Assembly (NCBI RefSeq): GCF_905220565.1
Contig: NC_059419.1
Span: forward strand, 4,402,001 to 4,466,000
DNA: 64,000 nucleotides
Source: Melitaea cinxia
Lineage: Eukaryota; Arthropoda; Insecta; Lepidoptera; Nymphalidae
Direction: 5' to 3'
Each line of letters begins with the position of its first letter. Positions within the stretch are counted from its first letter, which is position 1. Under the pieces are notes generated by a model that saw nothing but the letters and a program-made list of their open reading frames with translations, was not told the origin of the DNA and did no database searches. The translations under genes were made by a program, and so were the position numbers. This document shows positions 1-11,657 of the stretch, one piece after another.

Positions 1-400
1 ATGGAGCGTAAACTAGAACATCCATGCGTCTTACTACTTCTTTAGTCTTACTATCAGCGCCTTTGATAATTCTGAAACACGCTAAAGTATGGCAAACTAT
101 ACCGCATGATTTTTTTTATGTAACAAATAAATTTACATAACTTATTAAATCAAAATTAAAAATTCTTTCTAGAATAAATCATTTTGTAGCGACGCATGTT
201 TTAGATACATATTACAAATAATACACTTTATAAAATTAATTTTATCAAAAGCCTTCGACTAGTATATTTTATAAACCTATGGTAAATCTAATTTTATTTT
301 ATTAACTTTAGTTATACATTCTCCATATTAAATTATTGAGTTCAGTCACATCAAATTTAGTTAAGAATATTTGATACGTGTTCAGTAATATATGAAAGAA
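1..400. other. left edge, nothing recognised
   Basis: AT-rich DNA outside the candidate transposon. Confidence 0.35.
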
Positions 401-1122
401 ATATCGCACCTTTAATAAAACAAAGATGTAACTCAAAATTTGTGGATTTGGAGATTTTACAAGAAAACCCGTCTTCGTCGCGTAAAAAATAGGTAGACTT
501 CGACTCCGGCGTTTTAACTATAAGATACAGAGAGATACGCGACTGTTGCTCTCTTTTCTATGAACTGGAACTGACAAATCAGTTCTTATAAAGTGGCGTG
601 ATTCAGAGATGCACCGGCAGTGAGCGGAGATTAAAGTGCTGCCGTTTTGAGTAACATCAAATAATTCGATATTAGATTAAAAGGGATTTAAAATAAAAAG
701 ATGATTTTTGTTATACTTCATTCTCTCAGAAAACGTATTTGATAATGATGTGTAACATTTGGATTTACTTCGGTTTTGTTTTAAAAATTGATAAATTTTA
801 CAAAGTTAACGCCTAACACTTCAGTTTTATATTGAAATATATGCCTTAGTTGTTGGAGTAATTGGTTAAGTATCACTTTATTGTAATAAATAAGGCTATT
901 TATAAAAGTCTCTTTTGTTTACTTCTTTTTATTATTTAGAATGACGAAAGATAAGTAAAAACTTTCAACATTAATTCCCTTTTCGTGTAAAAGTTAAGAA
1001 TAACTTGTAACTGTTGTGCTTATTTGTATAGGTTTTGAAAACGGAGTCGTCTTAGAGCTCACAATTTTTGTTAAGTTTCAGCGTATCGAGCGTAAAAGTT
1101 ATAAGATAAACATAATAGTGTA

Positions 1123-1352
1123 TCATTACAACCTATACAGTCCACTGCTGGACATAGGCCTCCATAAGCTTTCCCCAAAAATAGCGTGAACTTATGTGTT
1201 TTGCCCATAGTCACCACGCTGGGCAGGCGGGTTGGTGACCGCAGGGCTGGCTTTGTCGCTCCGAAGACGCTGCTGCCCGTCTTCGGCCTGTGTATTTCAA
1301 AGCCAGCAGTTGGATGGTTATCCCGCCACCGGTCGGCTTTTTAAGTAATATA
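1123..1352 (-). mobile_element. short RTE-tailed element (family E), 5'-truncated
   Basis: Its 3' end on the minus strand shares the ctatgtccagcagtg phrase with RTE LINEs. Its 5' end stops inside the element at 1352. A perfect 11-bp direct repeat, ATAATAGTGTA, flanks it (1112-1122 and 1353-1363). Truncation at the 5' end fits target-primed reverse transcription using RTE enzymes. Confidence 0.85.
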
Positions 1353-1571
1353 ATAATAGTGTAATAAGTTATAATTTTTTTTCATCTGATTACTGTAATA
1401 AATGTGAAAGTTTATGAGGATGACGTATGGATGGATGATTGTTACTCTTTTATGGCAAAACGACTGAATAGATCATTGTCATTCAACAATCCCGCTACTT
1501 TGACGTTAAATCATTATGATTATTATTCACCCTTAAAATATACTACAGTATTATCAATTATTGTTATTTTA

Positions 1572-2176
1572 GACTAAAGAAGTTATGCAGGTTGAAGAGG
1601 AAAATCAACAAAATACATATATCTCCAGAGGCCAAAAATGTAACTGCAGAGCTGACCAAAATGATGACACCGACTCAATATTTTACTGTCATTTATGAGT
1701 TGACGAGAAAAATGACACCTAAATAATACTAGCCATTTACAGTCCTCTAGTTCGTCTTCAAGGTCATCTTAATCTAGTTCCGATTCATCTAGCTCATCAT
1801 CGTCAAGCTCTTCTAGCTCATCTTTATCCAGTTTTTCAAGCTCCAATAGTTCAATGCCTACCCAAAACCCTGCCCCACAAAACATTACAACGGATTGTGA
1901 AGAAAAGACGTCTTACACCAATTCACCACAAAATACTGAGCAAAATATGAGCAAATTCAGCTGAGAGAGCGACGAAATTACAATAGTGTGGCCAGTTACA
2001 ATATTTCTCCAGTATAATACACAGATCTAAGTGACGTCGACCTGAGTGACGACGATGCACTGTATTAGTATAGATTTTAATACGTTGTTTAATAAGCCTG
2101 TCAACAGAAGAAATTTTATGTTTGAAAATCAAAGTTCTTCTGACTCTGACTGCAATAATAAACCAAATATTTGTCA
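1572..2176 (+). pseudogene. broken Ser/Asp-rich coding remnant, probably a transposase relative
   Basis: After an acceptor-like TTTTAG at 1566-1571 the sequence reads as protein in pieces: TKEVMQVEEENQQNTYISRG, a Cys motif (KCNC), then a poly-Ser tract near 1750-1850 broken by one TAA. An acidic phrase (DLSDVDLSDDDAL) and NKPVNRRNFMFENQSSSDSD follow. Stops and frame changes show decay. Beyond the inserted RTE fragment, about 3428-3470 reads FHQPKKGQCDIC, which may be the same protein. I do not recognise the family with certainty. Confidence 0.45.
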
Positions 2177-2181
2177 GTCAG

Positions 2182-3415
2182 TTCAGCCTATTGCAATGCA
2201 CTGCTGGACATAGGCCTCCCCAAGTTCGCGCTAGACATCCCAGTTTTCCGCAATCCTCATCCAGCTTACACCGGCAATCTTAGGTAGATCGTCGGTCCAA
2301 CGGGCCAGAGGACGTCACACACTGTGTTTGCCAAGACGCGATCTCTTCTCCAGGACGCGTCTGCTCCAACAGCCACCGGTCCTGCGCCACAGATGACCAG
2401 CCCACTGCCACTTCAACTTGCTAATTCTGTGGGCTATATCGGTTACTTTCGTTCTCTCGCGGTAGTCTCGTTTCTAATCCTATCTTTGAGGGAAACCCCA
2501 AGCATGGCCAGTTCCATTGCACGTTGAGGGACTTTATATTTGTGGACCAGTCCCTTCGTCAGTATCCATGTCTCGGCTCGGTAATGTTAACACAGGCAGG
2601 ACGTATTGCTCGAAGATTTTTGTCTTCAAGCATTGCGGAATCTTCGAAGTGAAGACTCGACGAAGCCTGCCAAATGCCGCCCAGCCCCACCGAATTCTCC
2701 TATCGGCCTCCTTCTCAAAGTTGTTGCGGCCTAGTTGGATAGTATGGCCTAAGTAAATATAATCCTGAACAACTTAGAGAAGGGTACCATCGACCGATAC
2801 CTGTCTTGGTATGACTTGGTTGTTAGACATAACTTTCGTTTTGTCCAAGTTCATACAGAGAACGACACGTCGGGAGGACTCGTTTAGACCAGCTAGCATT
2901 TGGCCTAACTCATCTAACGTGTCCGCAAAGATGACGATATCGTCGGCGAAATGAAGGTGAGATGTATTCACCGTTGACATTGATGCCTTGTTCAAGGTCT
3001 TAAAGATATCCTCCAGCGCAGTGGTAAACAGTTTCGGTGATATTACATCTTACTGTCTTACCCCACGCCGCAGGGAAATAGGTCTTGTTCTCTGGTCCTG
3101 GACATGAACGGTCATCGTCGTTGCGTCGTACATACATCTCAGTACCACGATATATCGCCAGTCGATATGACATCTCTGCAGAGAGTCCAGGATAGCCCAG
3201 GTCTCGACACAGTTGAAGGCTTTCTCGCAGTCCACAAATTCCATACACAGCGGCTGATTATATGTCTCTGTCTTTTGAATAATCTGTCGAACAGTATGGA
3301 TGTGGTCTACGGTGTTGTAGTCATTTCGAAACCCAACCTGCTCTGGTGGTTGGAATTCGTCGAGTCTTATGGCGAGACGATTCAAATGTGCAGAAAATAT
3401 TGATTCCGACGGTAT
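2182..3415 (-). pseudogene. RTE-clade LINE fragment (reverse transcriptase, 3' end)
   Basis: Read on the minus strand, this is the C-terminal half of an RTE-type ORF. Fingers and palm lie at 3385-3050 (QVGFRNDYNTVDHIHTVR, RPISLRRGVRQ), and the catalytic block FADDIVIFA is near 2960. Frameshifts separate the pieces. The 3' end reads ggaggcctatgtccagcagtg then aggctgaa, the usual end of lepidopteran RTE elements. It is 5'-truncated, as is typical. Confidence 0.85.
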
Positions 3416-3552
3416 TTAACTTAGGGTTTCACCAACCAAAAAAAGGTCAGTGTGATATATGTGTATCATAATTATGATAATTCAAACAATGAGCAAAAAT
3501 AAGATGATAGACAATATAAGAAAGAAGAGACTGCTGATTTTTATACTATTTA

Positions 3553-3730
3553 CTAGCTGACCCCGCAAACGTTGTTTTGCCATATATGATAACTTAGGGG
3601 TATGAAAAATAGATGTTGTTCGATTCTCAGACCTACCTGATATGCACACAAAATTTCGTGTGAATCGGTCTAGCCGTTTCGGAGGAGTTTAACTACAAAC
3701 ACCGCGACACGAGAATTTTATATATTAGAT
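3553..3730 (+). repeat. dispersed lepidopteran repeat (family G)
   Basis: It starts tagctgaccccgcaaacg, continues with a segment ending cggaggagttt, and ends gacacgagaattttatat. Related copies lie at 8575-8703 (+) and 60518-60715 (-). The class is uncertain; no coding sequence. Confidence 0.6.
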
Positions 3731-3781
3731 TATTTGTGGTTAGTAATTATTTGTGATTTTAGGAGATATTTACTAGAGACT

Positions 3782-4130
3782 CATCATCATCATTACAGCC
3801 TATACAGTTCACTGCTGGACATAGGCCTCCACAAGTTTACGCCAAAAATAGCGTGAACTCATGTGTTTTGCCCATAGTCACCACGCTGGGCAGGCAGGTT
3901 GGTGACCGCAGTACTGGCTTTGTCGCACCGAAGACGCTGCTGCCCGTCTTCGGCCTGTGTATTTCAAAGCCAGCAGTTGGGTGGTTATCCCGCCACCGGT
4001 CGGCTTTTTAAGTTCCAAGGTGGTAGTGGAACTGTGTTATCCCTTAGTCGCCTCTTACGACACCCACGGGTAGAGAGGGGGTGGCTATATTCTTTGGTAC
4101 CGTAGCCACACAGTACCCATAGCCACACAG
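3782..4130 (-). mobile_element. short RTE-tailed element (family E), full length
   Basis: About 349 bp, from the head gtactgtgtggctatgg (minus strand) to a (ATG)n tail. The 5' end carries a small internal duplication of the head. An 11-bp duplication TACTAGAGACT lies on each side (3771-3781, 4131-4141). Open frames inside have no coding meaning. Confidence 0.88.
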
Positions 4131-4704
4131 TACTAGAGACTAATTGTACCTAATTCTTATAATAGTGTATAGTTTTTGTTTTGTTTAAAAAACAATATTT
4201 GTAGCCATAAAGAGATATATAAATATCGGATGATTAATAAAAATTTGTTTAATTTAAAAAAAAAGGTGATAAATTTCAGTTTTCGTTTTATAAAAAAATG
4301 ATGCATTAGTACATACAACATCATAATTACAATTAAATAATCATAAAACGAAACATTGTGATTTATTTTTAAAACTTTTTGTTATGTTTTAATACTAAAG
4401 AGAATTTTTTTGAAATACTACCTAAAATATTAAGTAATTTTTGGCATAAAGAGACTTAAGTCGGAACTTTTTTTTCATCTCCATTTTACAGCTATTATAG
4501 ATTTTAACACAGTTGTTTTTCTATTATTCTATTAATCTCTGTACTTTAAACTACTGATATCAATAATAAAAGTCATTAAAAGCATTACAAATAATTGGTA
4601 ATTTTTAATCAAACACAATGCGGAAAAAGTGCTAAACTTCAATCGCCAATTCCCACAAATTGCGATTTTTGAGTTACATCTTTGTTTTATTAAGGGTGCG
4701 ATAT

Positions 4705-5349
4705 AACAAGATAAATTAACACATTATAATAACCAATATATAAAGATAGTCCTATAAACTGAACGAATTTCGTTCAAAAACGTTTTAAAACATAGCTTAC
4801 GGATATAACATCGTAATATTGAATTTCGAAAGATTTATTTATAAGTTTGTTACAAGACAAAGCCAAATTTCTTGACTATCATTTTCGTTAACTCCAAAAA
4901 ACTTTTAACACGCAAAGTATCAATTTATATCTCACGCTATTGTTCCTCATCTATCATTTATCGTCATCATTGGATTTTAGGTTATTTTAGTGATTCATTG
5001 TGATCGGTTGTTTTAGTGACTCATAGTGATGGTTGTGTTAGTGATTCTTAGTGATTCGTTGTTTAAGTGATCATTGGATTTTAGGTTGTTTCACATTAAA
5101 TATTTCTTAGTATCTTCATTTTATAATATCACAACATTTTTTTCTTAAATTTCTTTAAGATTAATCTGTGAGACCTACAGTAACGGCAAAAATTAGTAGT
5201 TTTTACAGGTATAATTGAATCAAGTAATTGTATTTTTGAATTATTCTTTGCTATTTATCTTTGTTTAAAGCTCAATTGTCGATATTACATTTCCTAAAAC
5301 AATAATAATAGGTTTAATAATATTAATTATTATTAGTTTAATAATAATA

Positions 5350-5384
<35 letters not shown>

Positions 5385-5387
5385 CAT
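4705..5387. other. AT-rich stretch with degenerate GTGATT repeats and a TA microsatellite
   Basis: Phrases such as ttttagtgattcattgtgat recur loosely at 4965-5090. A (TA)n run lies at about 5348-5386. No gene seen. Confidence 0.5.
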
Positions 5388-5389
5388 TA

Positions 5390-5810
5390 TTTACTAGCGA
5401 CCCGCTCCGGCTTCGCACGGGTGCAATGCTAATACTAAATATACAACCGAATGTCTTTATTCATAGTATGAAGCTAGCTTATAGCATGGTTATTAACATA
5501 CAATGTATATAAAATATATATATTTGAATGTATATAACAACATTCAAATATGCGTCGTTAGATTACACGTTGTTACAGAATGCGTTGAAGAAATAAAGGT
5601 TCACTGCTCGGTCCCCGTAGGTGATAGCATGATAATATGTAGCCTATATGTTGACCCGACTTCTTAATAATATTCGTGCCAAATTTGAAGTAAATCCATG
5701 CAGTACTTTTTGAGTTTATCCCGGACATACATACAGACAAACAGACAAAAATTCTAAAAACCATATTTTTGGCTTCGGTATCGATTGTAGATCACACCCC
5801 AAGTATTCTT
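5390..5810. repeat. dispersed repeat (family F) with the 'cgacccgctccggcttcgcacggg' type edge
   Basis: The left edge (agcgacccgctccggcttcg) is the reverse complement of the right edge of the repeat at 59487-60194. The inner part contains aaatttgaagtaaatcc and acatacagacaaacag, common in lepidopteran non-coding repeats. No protein. Confidence 0.5.
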
Positions 5811-5884
5811 TTAAAAAAATATTCAATGTACAGTTTTTACTTTCCTACCATTTTATTATATGTATAGATAATATAAATAATTAT

Positions 5885-6062
5885 ATAATGACGACCACTC
5901 TGGTGTCATCATTATGGGTGTGCCGTATCGGCGGCGCCTAAGCACCAACGGTCGCGGGTTCGGTTCTCGCTCGGAGCGGATATTTGTAATTAAGCTCTGA
6001 CATTACATGGGGAAAAAGATCTATATGCCCAGCAGTGGCATATTACAGGCTGAACTGTAATT
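5885..6062 (+). mobile_element. tRNA-derived SINE (family K)
   Basis: The head has a B-box-like GGTTCGGTTCTCGC; the tail has ttacatggggaaa and atgcccagcagtgg, shared with the tail of family B SINEs. Diverged relatives lie at 6950-7155 (+) and 24880-25195 (-). Confidence 0.65.
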
Positions 6063-6944
6063 ATAATTAACAATACCCATATCAATAAATTATTTGACAA
6101 GATTTGATTCCAGTTAAATTTTAAATAACATTACACGAAGTAGGTACTGATAGCCAAAAATAGAACTATTGTTTCAATTTTATTATTTTCAATGTTAAAT
6201 ATTCTGTTGTGTTTATATCGAAAACAATATTTTATTAATGTAACATTAAAAGTCATAATCTTATTGTTATTTTTAAGAATCCTTTGCCCTATTATGGGAT
6301 AATTCATTTTTCTTTTATTCCAATTATATTCCATAAAATCTACTCACAAACTATAATTTCGAATTTCCAAACTAAAATCGAGTCAAACCAGATTCTCAGT
6401 ATGAAATTTGGGGCGTCTACGACATACGTACATGTAGTATGTATACAGCCGTTCATTCTTAAGGCACCAGTTGCGCTATGAATGGACCATTCAATACTGT
6501 GGTAGAGAGCGCGCAGGCGTGTCATCGATCGTGGAGGACGGTGGGTGGTGGTGATTTCCACTGGAGGTGCAATGTCGATGTCTGGTGTCGGAAATTTCTG
6601 TTCGACACTATTTCATATATCGAACATAGTAAAAATCTTGAATGGGATGTCGTTAGTGGACGATTTTGATTTTCGAATATGGCTAATATTTGAAAATAAG
6701 TTTTCTTTTTTATGAAATGACGGTATTTGGCATGAGTTATGGATACGTTCTTAATTTAGATAATAGTTAAGAACTGTAAGAATTTTCGCATTTAAAGTAA
6801 AATTTCTGTTTCGGGTGTCAGAATTTTCTATTTTATACGTATCTTATTAATTTGGTGAATATAAAAATGCATTATCGATAGCGAGTATCAAGAAACGGTT
6901 TGAACTTAATTTAAGTTGAGTTTAGTTATAATTTGTTGTTGGTA
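6063..6944. other. no gene or known repeat recognised
   Basis: AT-rich DNA with a GC-richer patch at about 6490-6600. Short open frames there on both strands have no recognisable domain. Confidence 0.4.
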
Positions 6945-6949
6945 ACAAC

Positions 6950-7155
6950 CTTTCTGGTGTAGTAGTGCATGTGCCGTGTACGCGCAATGCCGACGGTTTG
7001 CGGGTTTGTTTCCCACTAAGGGTGGACATTTGTATTTGTAGAAATATTTCTTTCCGGTACGGATTGCTGTTCTTGTAGGATTCTCCAGCGTGCTTCGGTC
7101 AAAAAGGCCTTTACCCAGCAGAAGGATGTTACAAGCTAAAGCGTAATCGTAACAA
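6950..7155 (+). mobile_element. diverged tRNA-derived SINE (family K)
   Basis: The layout is the same as at 5885: tctggtgtagtagtgcatgt head, gcgggtttgtttcccac in the B-box position, and a tail with ttacccagcagaagg. Many substitutions suggest an older copy. Confidence 0.55.
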
Positions 7156-8570
7156 TTTGTTGATATAGTTTTGAACTTACAATGTAGATTATATGCATGC
7201 TATTAGTTCTTTTCCTTGTCCGATACAATGGTTCTCTTGTAATGGTAAATAAAACTCGAATCTTTGTCGTCATGTATTTACTGCTCTTTATCAAATTCAA
7301 TGTTTATTGAATTTATATGAAAAAAATCTTATGTTAATTGATTCATATTCTGTAAACGTATATTTAAGATTGTTCTGATTTAATTTTTTATAAGTTGCCT
7401 GTTTTAAATTTCCTGTGTATATTAATTGTATCCAAGTATAATATAAATTAAAGATAGAGTTATGTTTTAATTTTTAAATGTCTGTAGCGACATCTATCTC
7501 GCAACGTACGAACTAAGAACTCCCATTTCAATGGTGGATGAGGACCTTTACACTCTATTCCTCTCACACATCCCCAAATTTCGATTTAGTAAGAGAAGTG
7601 TATTCGTTTGTTTTGGTAATTTTAAATTTTTTAATAGTGTTGTGAATTGATCGATTGAGTTGTTGTAAATTTTTTAATAGTAATGTGTGTTTTTTAATGT
7701 TGTTTTTAGTAGTGTTGTTTAGTGTTGAGACGCAACGGATTTCAAATCGTAGCGAAAATAGGCCAATTTTATTAAAAGCTAAAATAAATATACCTTATAA
7801 AATACAATTTTTCCGTCTGGAACAAAATTAAAATAGATACAAATGATATAGCTACTGTCGACACATAGGTGGGCGTCCGACACGGTATCAAATGGACAAG
7901 CGCCCCCGACCGGAGTGTTACGTTTTCGACAAGTACATACTATGATACTTATGTATAAATAACGTACATACATATTACGATTTATTGACCATTAATATTG
8001 ACTTTAATATTTTTATACACCGTAGCCTGTGGGGGTGGAAGCAATTCTTTTATTCTTTGTTTGTTGTGAGTAATTATAACTTGTTATTTCGTAATATTTA
8101 ATTGTTATACATTGTGGGTTTCTTTTCTATTTCTAAACGTTATAAATAATTTTCTATTTGAATATTTATTGTATGAATTTTATTTTTAAATATTTATTGT
8201 ATTCTGTCGTATTTTTGTTTCCACGGTTTTACTTACTGAATTACAGAAATCCCAAGATATCGTTATTCACCATTACACGATAAAATGGTGTGTTAAATTT
8301 AGGCTCTAGTTTTTTTTTTTAGAACTAAAAGATTTATGAATTAATTTAATAATTTATTAATAAATAATTCATAAATAATCGATAACGCCACGATTCGGGA
8401 ATGACGTGATCGATTTTATTCATCTTTCTTTTAAATTTCTTAATACTTTTTACAAAAAATTAAGAAAATGGGTGAGAAAATTTAAAACTATAAAACATTA
8501 AAATTATTTAAATTTAATGCGTTTGACTGTTCACTCGACAGAATAACGTCAGTTCGATCAGCTAGCAGTT
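7156..8570. other. no gene recognised
   Basis: AT-rich flank. GC-richer pieces at 7490-7570 and 7850-7930 match nothing I recognise. Confidence 0.4.
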
Positions 8571-8574
8571 AATA

Positions 8575-8703
8575 TATTATATATTACTACCGATTTTCAG
8601 ACTTACCCGATACGCACACAAAATTTCATAAAAATCGGTCCAGGAGTTTCGGAGGAGTATGTTCACTAACATTGTGACACGAGAATTTTATATACGAGAC
8701 AAG
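8575..8703 (+). repeat. dispersed repeat (family G), partial
   Basis: It matches the 3' half of the 3553-3730 repeat: cagacttacccgatacgcacac, then ggagtttcggaggagtatg and gacacgagaattttatat. Confidence 0.6.
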
Positions 8704-8887
8704 TACTAGTCTAAATACTTTAGAAGTCTATGTACTTTTGAAGATTTCCTAACCAATCCCTTTTCTTTGCGGTCCTTTGTATTTTACAAACCAAAGGCGT
8801 TTTATCTTGTTCAGGTAAAAAAGTAGGTATAGGTTACGTTCATGACGCAGCTGTTTTATGAACCAGGAAATAGACTATAATAATATC

Positions 8888-9135
8888 GACTAGCCCGTTG
8901 GCGCAGTTTGTAGTGACCCTGCTTTCTGCTCCAAGGGTTGTGGGTTCGATTCCCACCCCGAGTCTGGGTGTGATATAAATATTTATTTATATATTTATAT
9001 ATGTATTATTTATAAGTATGTTTATTGAAAAAAAAATATGTAGCTATATACCAGTCGGCTGTAACCTATAATATAAATATGCTTACTTTAGGAACAGACG
9101 ACCGAGTGTGTATTGTGTAAATATTAAAAAAAAAA
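8888..9135 (+). mobile_element. tRNA-derived SINE (family A)
   Basis: The head is agcccgttggcgcagtttg with B box GGTTCGATTCCCAC. The tail has cagtcggctgtaacctata and taggaacagacg. Other copies: 24725-24812 (-) and 63405-63620 (+). Confidence 0.75.
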
Positions 9136-9759
9136 AAATATAACGCCAGTTTCTTTGTGATAAAATAATAAAAAATAACTTTATATGAATCAAGTAGGCT
9201 TCAAAATCACTCGTGAATGGTCATCAAATTGCTAAAAACTGAAACGCAGGCTAAATCATATAAGTTTTATACAATCAGGTCAAACTTCTCTACTATACGT
9301 AAGCGTTTAGCGCTTTCCAACTTTGTATATCACTATACTAAATTATGCATAAGTTATGAACATAATGAGAACGAATTAAATTGACTACTCCTTTTTTACT
9401 AACATTATTCAGTTAACATTTTGCAAAGTACTGTACCAGAAAATATACAGTGGCATTGAGAGCATTCAACTTTTTTGAAGGCTCGTATTTAATGCGTTTT
9501 TATTACGGTATTTTTGTAATATTTGCATGCATTTACATAACTTTCTACTTTCCAAGTTCATTGAAGAATTTTTTCCGTAAGATATTATGACATTTAAGTA
9601 CGCCACAGCAAACTCGTTGACACCCACGTTGCCCAGCCATTCAAACTTTGTGTTATTATGTAAAACAAAGAGCAATCTTAAAATTATTAAAAAAGTTGGT
9701 ATAATGTTTTAAGTTATCTCGGGTAGTGTATAAGTGAGAAAGATGTCACTCACCCACTC
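9136..9759. other. no gene recognised
   Basis: AT-rich DNA. A few words near 9230-9275 resemble the repeat at 59487-60194 (aaacgcaggct). Nothing else. Confidence 0.35.
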
Positions 9760-10429
9760 ATTTCAGCCTATCGCAGTCCACTGCTGGACATAGGCCTCCC
9801 CAAGTTTACGCCAAACATCCCGGTTTTCCGCAATTTTCATCCAGCCTCCACCGGCAATATTACGTAGATCGTCGGTCCCGTGGGCCCGAAGACGTCCCAC
9901 ACTCTGGTCTCATTTCTAGTCCTATCTTTGAGAGACCCCCAGCATAGCCCATTTCATGCATGATGTTTTTTCCGCTTTAGTTGAATGGTAGGCCTCATCA
10001 CATCATTATCACAGCAGCCTTTCGCAGTCCACTACTGGACATAGGCCTCCACAAGTTCACGCCAGAAATGGCGTGAACTCGTGTGTTTTGCCCATAGCCA
10101 CCATGCTGGGCAGGCGGGTTGGTGACCGCAGGGCTGGTTTTGTCGCACCGAAGACGCTGCTGCCCGTCTTCGGCCTGTGTATTTCAAAGCCAGCAGTTGG
10201 ACAAATACGTGGGTAGATGCGAAGTAGTGAACAGCTTATATACGTCGTTGCTAAAAATTTACTGTTAAATTCGGTTTTAATTTAAATTAGGAAGCTTTTC
10301 ATGAATTTTTTAATTATTTAATTACCATCACTTACCAGCAAGCAATCTCCTTTGCGTAATTTTTTGGCGATCCTTCAGTTTCCTTCGTGCGTATTTACTA
10401 AGGAGTCTCTGAGAGCAGATCTAACGACG

Positions 10430-11143
10430 ATGACAGAAATGTTTAAAACCAGAATGAATGACTTTCAACAAGACTTGGATAGAAATCTCTCTCCACTAAC
10501 GACCACTTCACTGGCAGCAGAGTTCACAGCATTTAAAAAATTTGTGTTATTTGCTTTAACTACACTTAAGAATCAGATCGAGTTCCTAGGCAGGGAGATG
10601 GATCGACAAGAAACGAAAACGCGGCGTAAGATCCTTCTTTTCCACGGAGTATCCGAAGAAAAATCGGAGGACACTTCTGCTCGAATTACTAATCTCGTCG
10701 CTGAGAATCTTGACTTACCTAACTTCTCGAGTGCAAGTATAAAATTATCTTACCGGCTTGGCCGCTCCTTAGGTAAGAAACCACGGCCGCTAGTAGTCAA
10801 GTTCACTGACCTGGCAGTCCGAAATCAGGTGTGGTTCGCGAAGGCAAAATTAAAGGGAACTGGTGTCACGCAGTCCGAGTTTCTGACAAGGCCCCGACAT
10901 GATGCTTTTCTTGCGGCTCGGGAGCGGTTTGGTGTTAATAAGTGCTGGACGCGTGATGGCTGCATCTATGTCGTGGCTCCGAATGGAACACGTTATAAGG
11001 CTGAGAACTTAACTGACCTTGATGAAATCCCAGATGGCACGCCCGTAGAAGTAGTCAAGTCACCACCTCCAAATATAGCTACCGTAAAATCGTCGGAATA
11101 CAAAAGTGTTCCATCACGATCTAAGAGGCCGGTAAAAAAATAA
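10430..11143 (+). CDS. LINE ORF1 protein (RNA-binding type)
   Basis: 237 codons from the first ATG; the frame is open further 5' (from a TTG at 10352) but has no earlier ATG. The N-terminal 60 residues look helical (possible coiled coil). The middle, RRKILLFHGVSEE through PRPLVVKF to CIYVVAPNGTRYK, has the layout of LINE ORF1 proteins with an RRM-like fold. The basic tail (SRSKRPVKK) could bind nucleic acid. The usual role is as a chaperone in the retrotransposition particle. Confidence 0.8.
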   Translation: MTEMFKTRMNDFQQDLDRNLSPLTTTSLAAEFTAFKKFVLFALTTLKNQIEFLGREMDRQETKTRRKILLFHGVSEEKSEDTSARITNLVAENLDLPNFSSASIKLSYRLGRSLGKKPRPLVVKFTDLAVRNQVWFAKAKLKGTGVTQSEFLTRPRHDAFLAARERFGVNKCWTRDGCIYVVAPNGTRYKAENLTDLDEIPDGTPVEVVKSPPPNIATVKSSEYKSVPSRSKRPVKK

Positions 11144-11657
11144 TTCATTTGCAATAACTGTCACTTACACTTAATTATATAATATTACGATTTGATTTAA
11201 CCATTCTTTAAATTCATTTTATACCACTGTACAATTTTTAAATTTAAACTTTTATATTTTATAACTTTTTATCACTGTCTTGTTTTTATTTTCGATTGAA
11301 TGTTGGTTGGTCGTATATGTTTTTTTTATGGCACTACCTACGTGTATATTACAAGTTTGATATTGACAATAATACGAGATTGTCACTGTAGTGGGTAATT
11401 TGAATTTTTAATTATGTTCGAAATTTAAATTTTATTGTTAAAATTTGTGATTTTTTTTTTCTTTTTTTCAATCATGTTTATATCTCTTTATTTTGTTTAG
11501 TTTTCTTCTTTTTCATTGTAAATATTAAATGTTTATATAATATTCCTATCCTTGCAGCTGGCGGGTGAGTTAAATGGTTTTTAGTAACTTTTTTAATATT
11601 AATTTTTCTTTTCATTTGTTTTATTTTTATTTTATTTTTGTTTTTCTTTTTTATATT
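11144..11657 (+). other. LINE spacer to the left of the gypsy insertion
   Basis: AT-rich and T-rich, with only the phrase ccttgcagctggcgggtgag at about 11551 being GC-richer. No coding frame. Confidence 0.6.

Larger units (their letters stand above)
401..4704. mobile_element. candidate decayed DNA transposon with inverted ends
   Basis: Inverted arms lie at 401-456 and 4641-4704. Over their outer 38 bases they differ at one position, and weaker similarity continues inward. Between them are a broken coding remnant (1572-2176 and about 3420-3475) and later insertions: an RTE fragment (2182-3415), two RTE-tailed short elements (1123-1352, 3782-4130) and a repeat at 3553-3730. Removing these leaves roughly 2.3-2.5 kb, a plausible size for a cut-and-paste transposon. 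ATAT at both outer edges could be a 4-bp target duplication or part of the arms. The superfamily is not identified. Two opposite copies of one short repeat would look similar. Confidence 0.45.

Noticed and set aside
3899..4105. Small open frames inside family E elements (also 47563-47757, 50544-50888)
   Set aside because: They recur wherever the element does and follow no protein pattern.
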